From Eulemur rufifrons (taxonomy: Eukaryota; Chordata; Mammalia; Primates; Lemuridae), in assembly GCF_041146395.1 (NCBI RefSeq), contig NC_091002.1:8860501-8924500 (forward strand): a stretch of DNA of 64,000 bases, given 5' to 3'. Shown piece by piece: positions 63,181 to 64,000 of the stretch. The position numbers were made by a program, and so were the translations under genes. Below the pieces are notes generated by a model. It worked only from the letters and a program-made list of their open reading frames with translations, made no database searches and was not told the origin of the DNA. How positions within the stretch are numbered: the first letter of the stretch is position 1; each line of letters begins with the position of its first letter.

Positions 63181-63493
63181 CCTTGAATGCAGTGTCAACC
63201 CCCAACTCCTCAAAAGGACCCCAGACCTACTGCAGTGAAGGGAGACCACCACCCCAAGGGTATTAGTAGTTCTCAGAAGGGAACAGTCAGGGGACCTGAC
63301 TCATTGGTTTTAGGGCCTAACCTCAGTGATTGTGAAGGCAGGTCTTGCAAAGTGAGGAACTGGTTGGAATTAAGCAGTCTATGACAAAATAGGTTTGGAT
63401 TGGTGGGCACAGCAAGGGGAGGGTCTTGGATGGAGCTGTGATGAGTGGAATCTTGAGCTGGGTCTTATCTTCCAGGAGTAAGGATTTCCTGTT
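63181..63493. other. No gene seen; unassigned DNA
   Basis: Short stretch without a recognised repeat or exon. Confidence 0.4.
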
Positions 63494-64000
63494 GCTGCCC
63501 GACTAGGTTCATATGCTCACTGCCCAGGAGGAGGCCAGTACGCTGAGCCAGCAGGGTTTACTGCGCACAGTGCTACACAGGAAGATGGGAGGAATTTCTC
63601 AAATCTGCTTCCAGGGTTTTTAAGGATAGTTTTGCAGGCAAGGGATTAGGAAATTAGGTTTGTTAATTGGGGCAAAATTATAGGGTGTAGAAATCATCTT
63701 CTTGTGTTGTTTCAGTCCCTGGGGGCACAATTCCAGGTGAGTCAGTTTCTTGCTATGGGATGCTGGTCTGTGTGGGCCAATCAATCCACTGGAATGCAGG
63801 GCCAGGAAGATATCTTACAAAGTACCTTTACATTTCAAAGTGGTGATGTTATCTACAGAGAAAGTTAAGAATCTTTATGGACACCAGCTATGTCGCTTGG
63901 AGTGGCAATTATAGAGAAGCAAACAAGGGGACAGCAACTAATTATTATCATCATTTTTAGCTAGGCCATTACTATAGTTCTTGTCTGTACCCTGTTATTG
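63494..64000 (-). repeat. Possible LTR or ERV edge at the window end
   Basis: On the minus strand, 'cagtaaaccctgctggctca' resembles an LTR R/U5 region with a polyadenylation signal, ending near 'cgggcagca' at about 63494. The upstream side runs toward the window edge, so the element cannot be delimited here. Confidence 0.35.

Overview
This is a stretch of mammalian nuclear DNA, most probably from a strepsirrhine primate (lemur or loris/galago group). The main evidence is the Alu-type SINEs. They carry the 'agcactctgggagg', 'gagcaagagcaagac' and 'tgacgccacg.cactc' variants, and one full copy has the extra 'attatctggccaact' middle segment. I know these from lemur-type Alus and not from human ones. 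An L1 3' end near 34300-34490 also looks lemur-type. Species and locus cannot be fixed from sequence alone.

I find no convincing host protein-coding exon, RNA gene, CRISPR array, or anything bacterial. The open reading frames are short, overlap on both strands, and lack recognisable domains unless they lie in mobile elements or a pseudogene. The window reads as intergenic or deep intronic DNA filled with mobile-element insertions of different ages.

Layout: 1-8 kb is mostly unassigned single-copy-looking DNA with MIR/MER5-type scraps and short microsatellites. 8-10 kb holds two Alu SINEs flanking an old antisense L1. 12.08-14.74 kb is an almost complete-length hAT/Charlie-type DNA transposon, with a decayed BED-zinc-finger transposase on the minus strand and a perfect 8-bp target-site duplication (TSD), inserted inside a MIR. 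15-28 kb is mostly unassigned, GC-richer DNA with scattered MIR and MER5 pieces and one L1 3' end. 29.6-30.0 kb is a solitary MaLR-type LTR with a 5-bp TSD. 31-41.4 kb is an L1/HAL1 cluster in which a younger L1 interrupts an older one and is itself interrupted by an Alu. 41.8-48 kb is fragments of MIR, hAT and LTR.

49.05-57.3 kb holds the most informative structure: a processed GAPDH pseudogene split by a defective gammaretrovirus-like endogenous retrovirus (ERV) on the minus strand. It has two LTRs, a tRNA-Pro-like primer site, reverse transcriptase and RNase H remnants, a polypurine tract and a 4-bp TSD. The ERV in turn contains a later Alu. 58.6-59.75 kb is an antisense L1 3' half carrying a small template-switch-like insertion. 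The rest holds L2, MER5 and LTR pieces.

The 'system' here is the order of insertions: nested elements with readable TSDs give a relative chronology. I saw no undescribed functional gene system.
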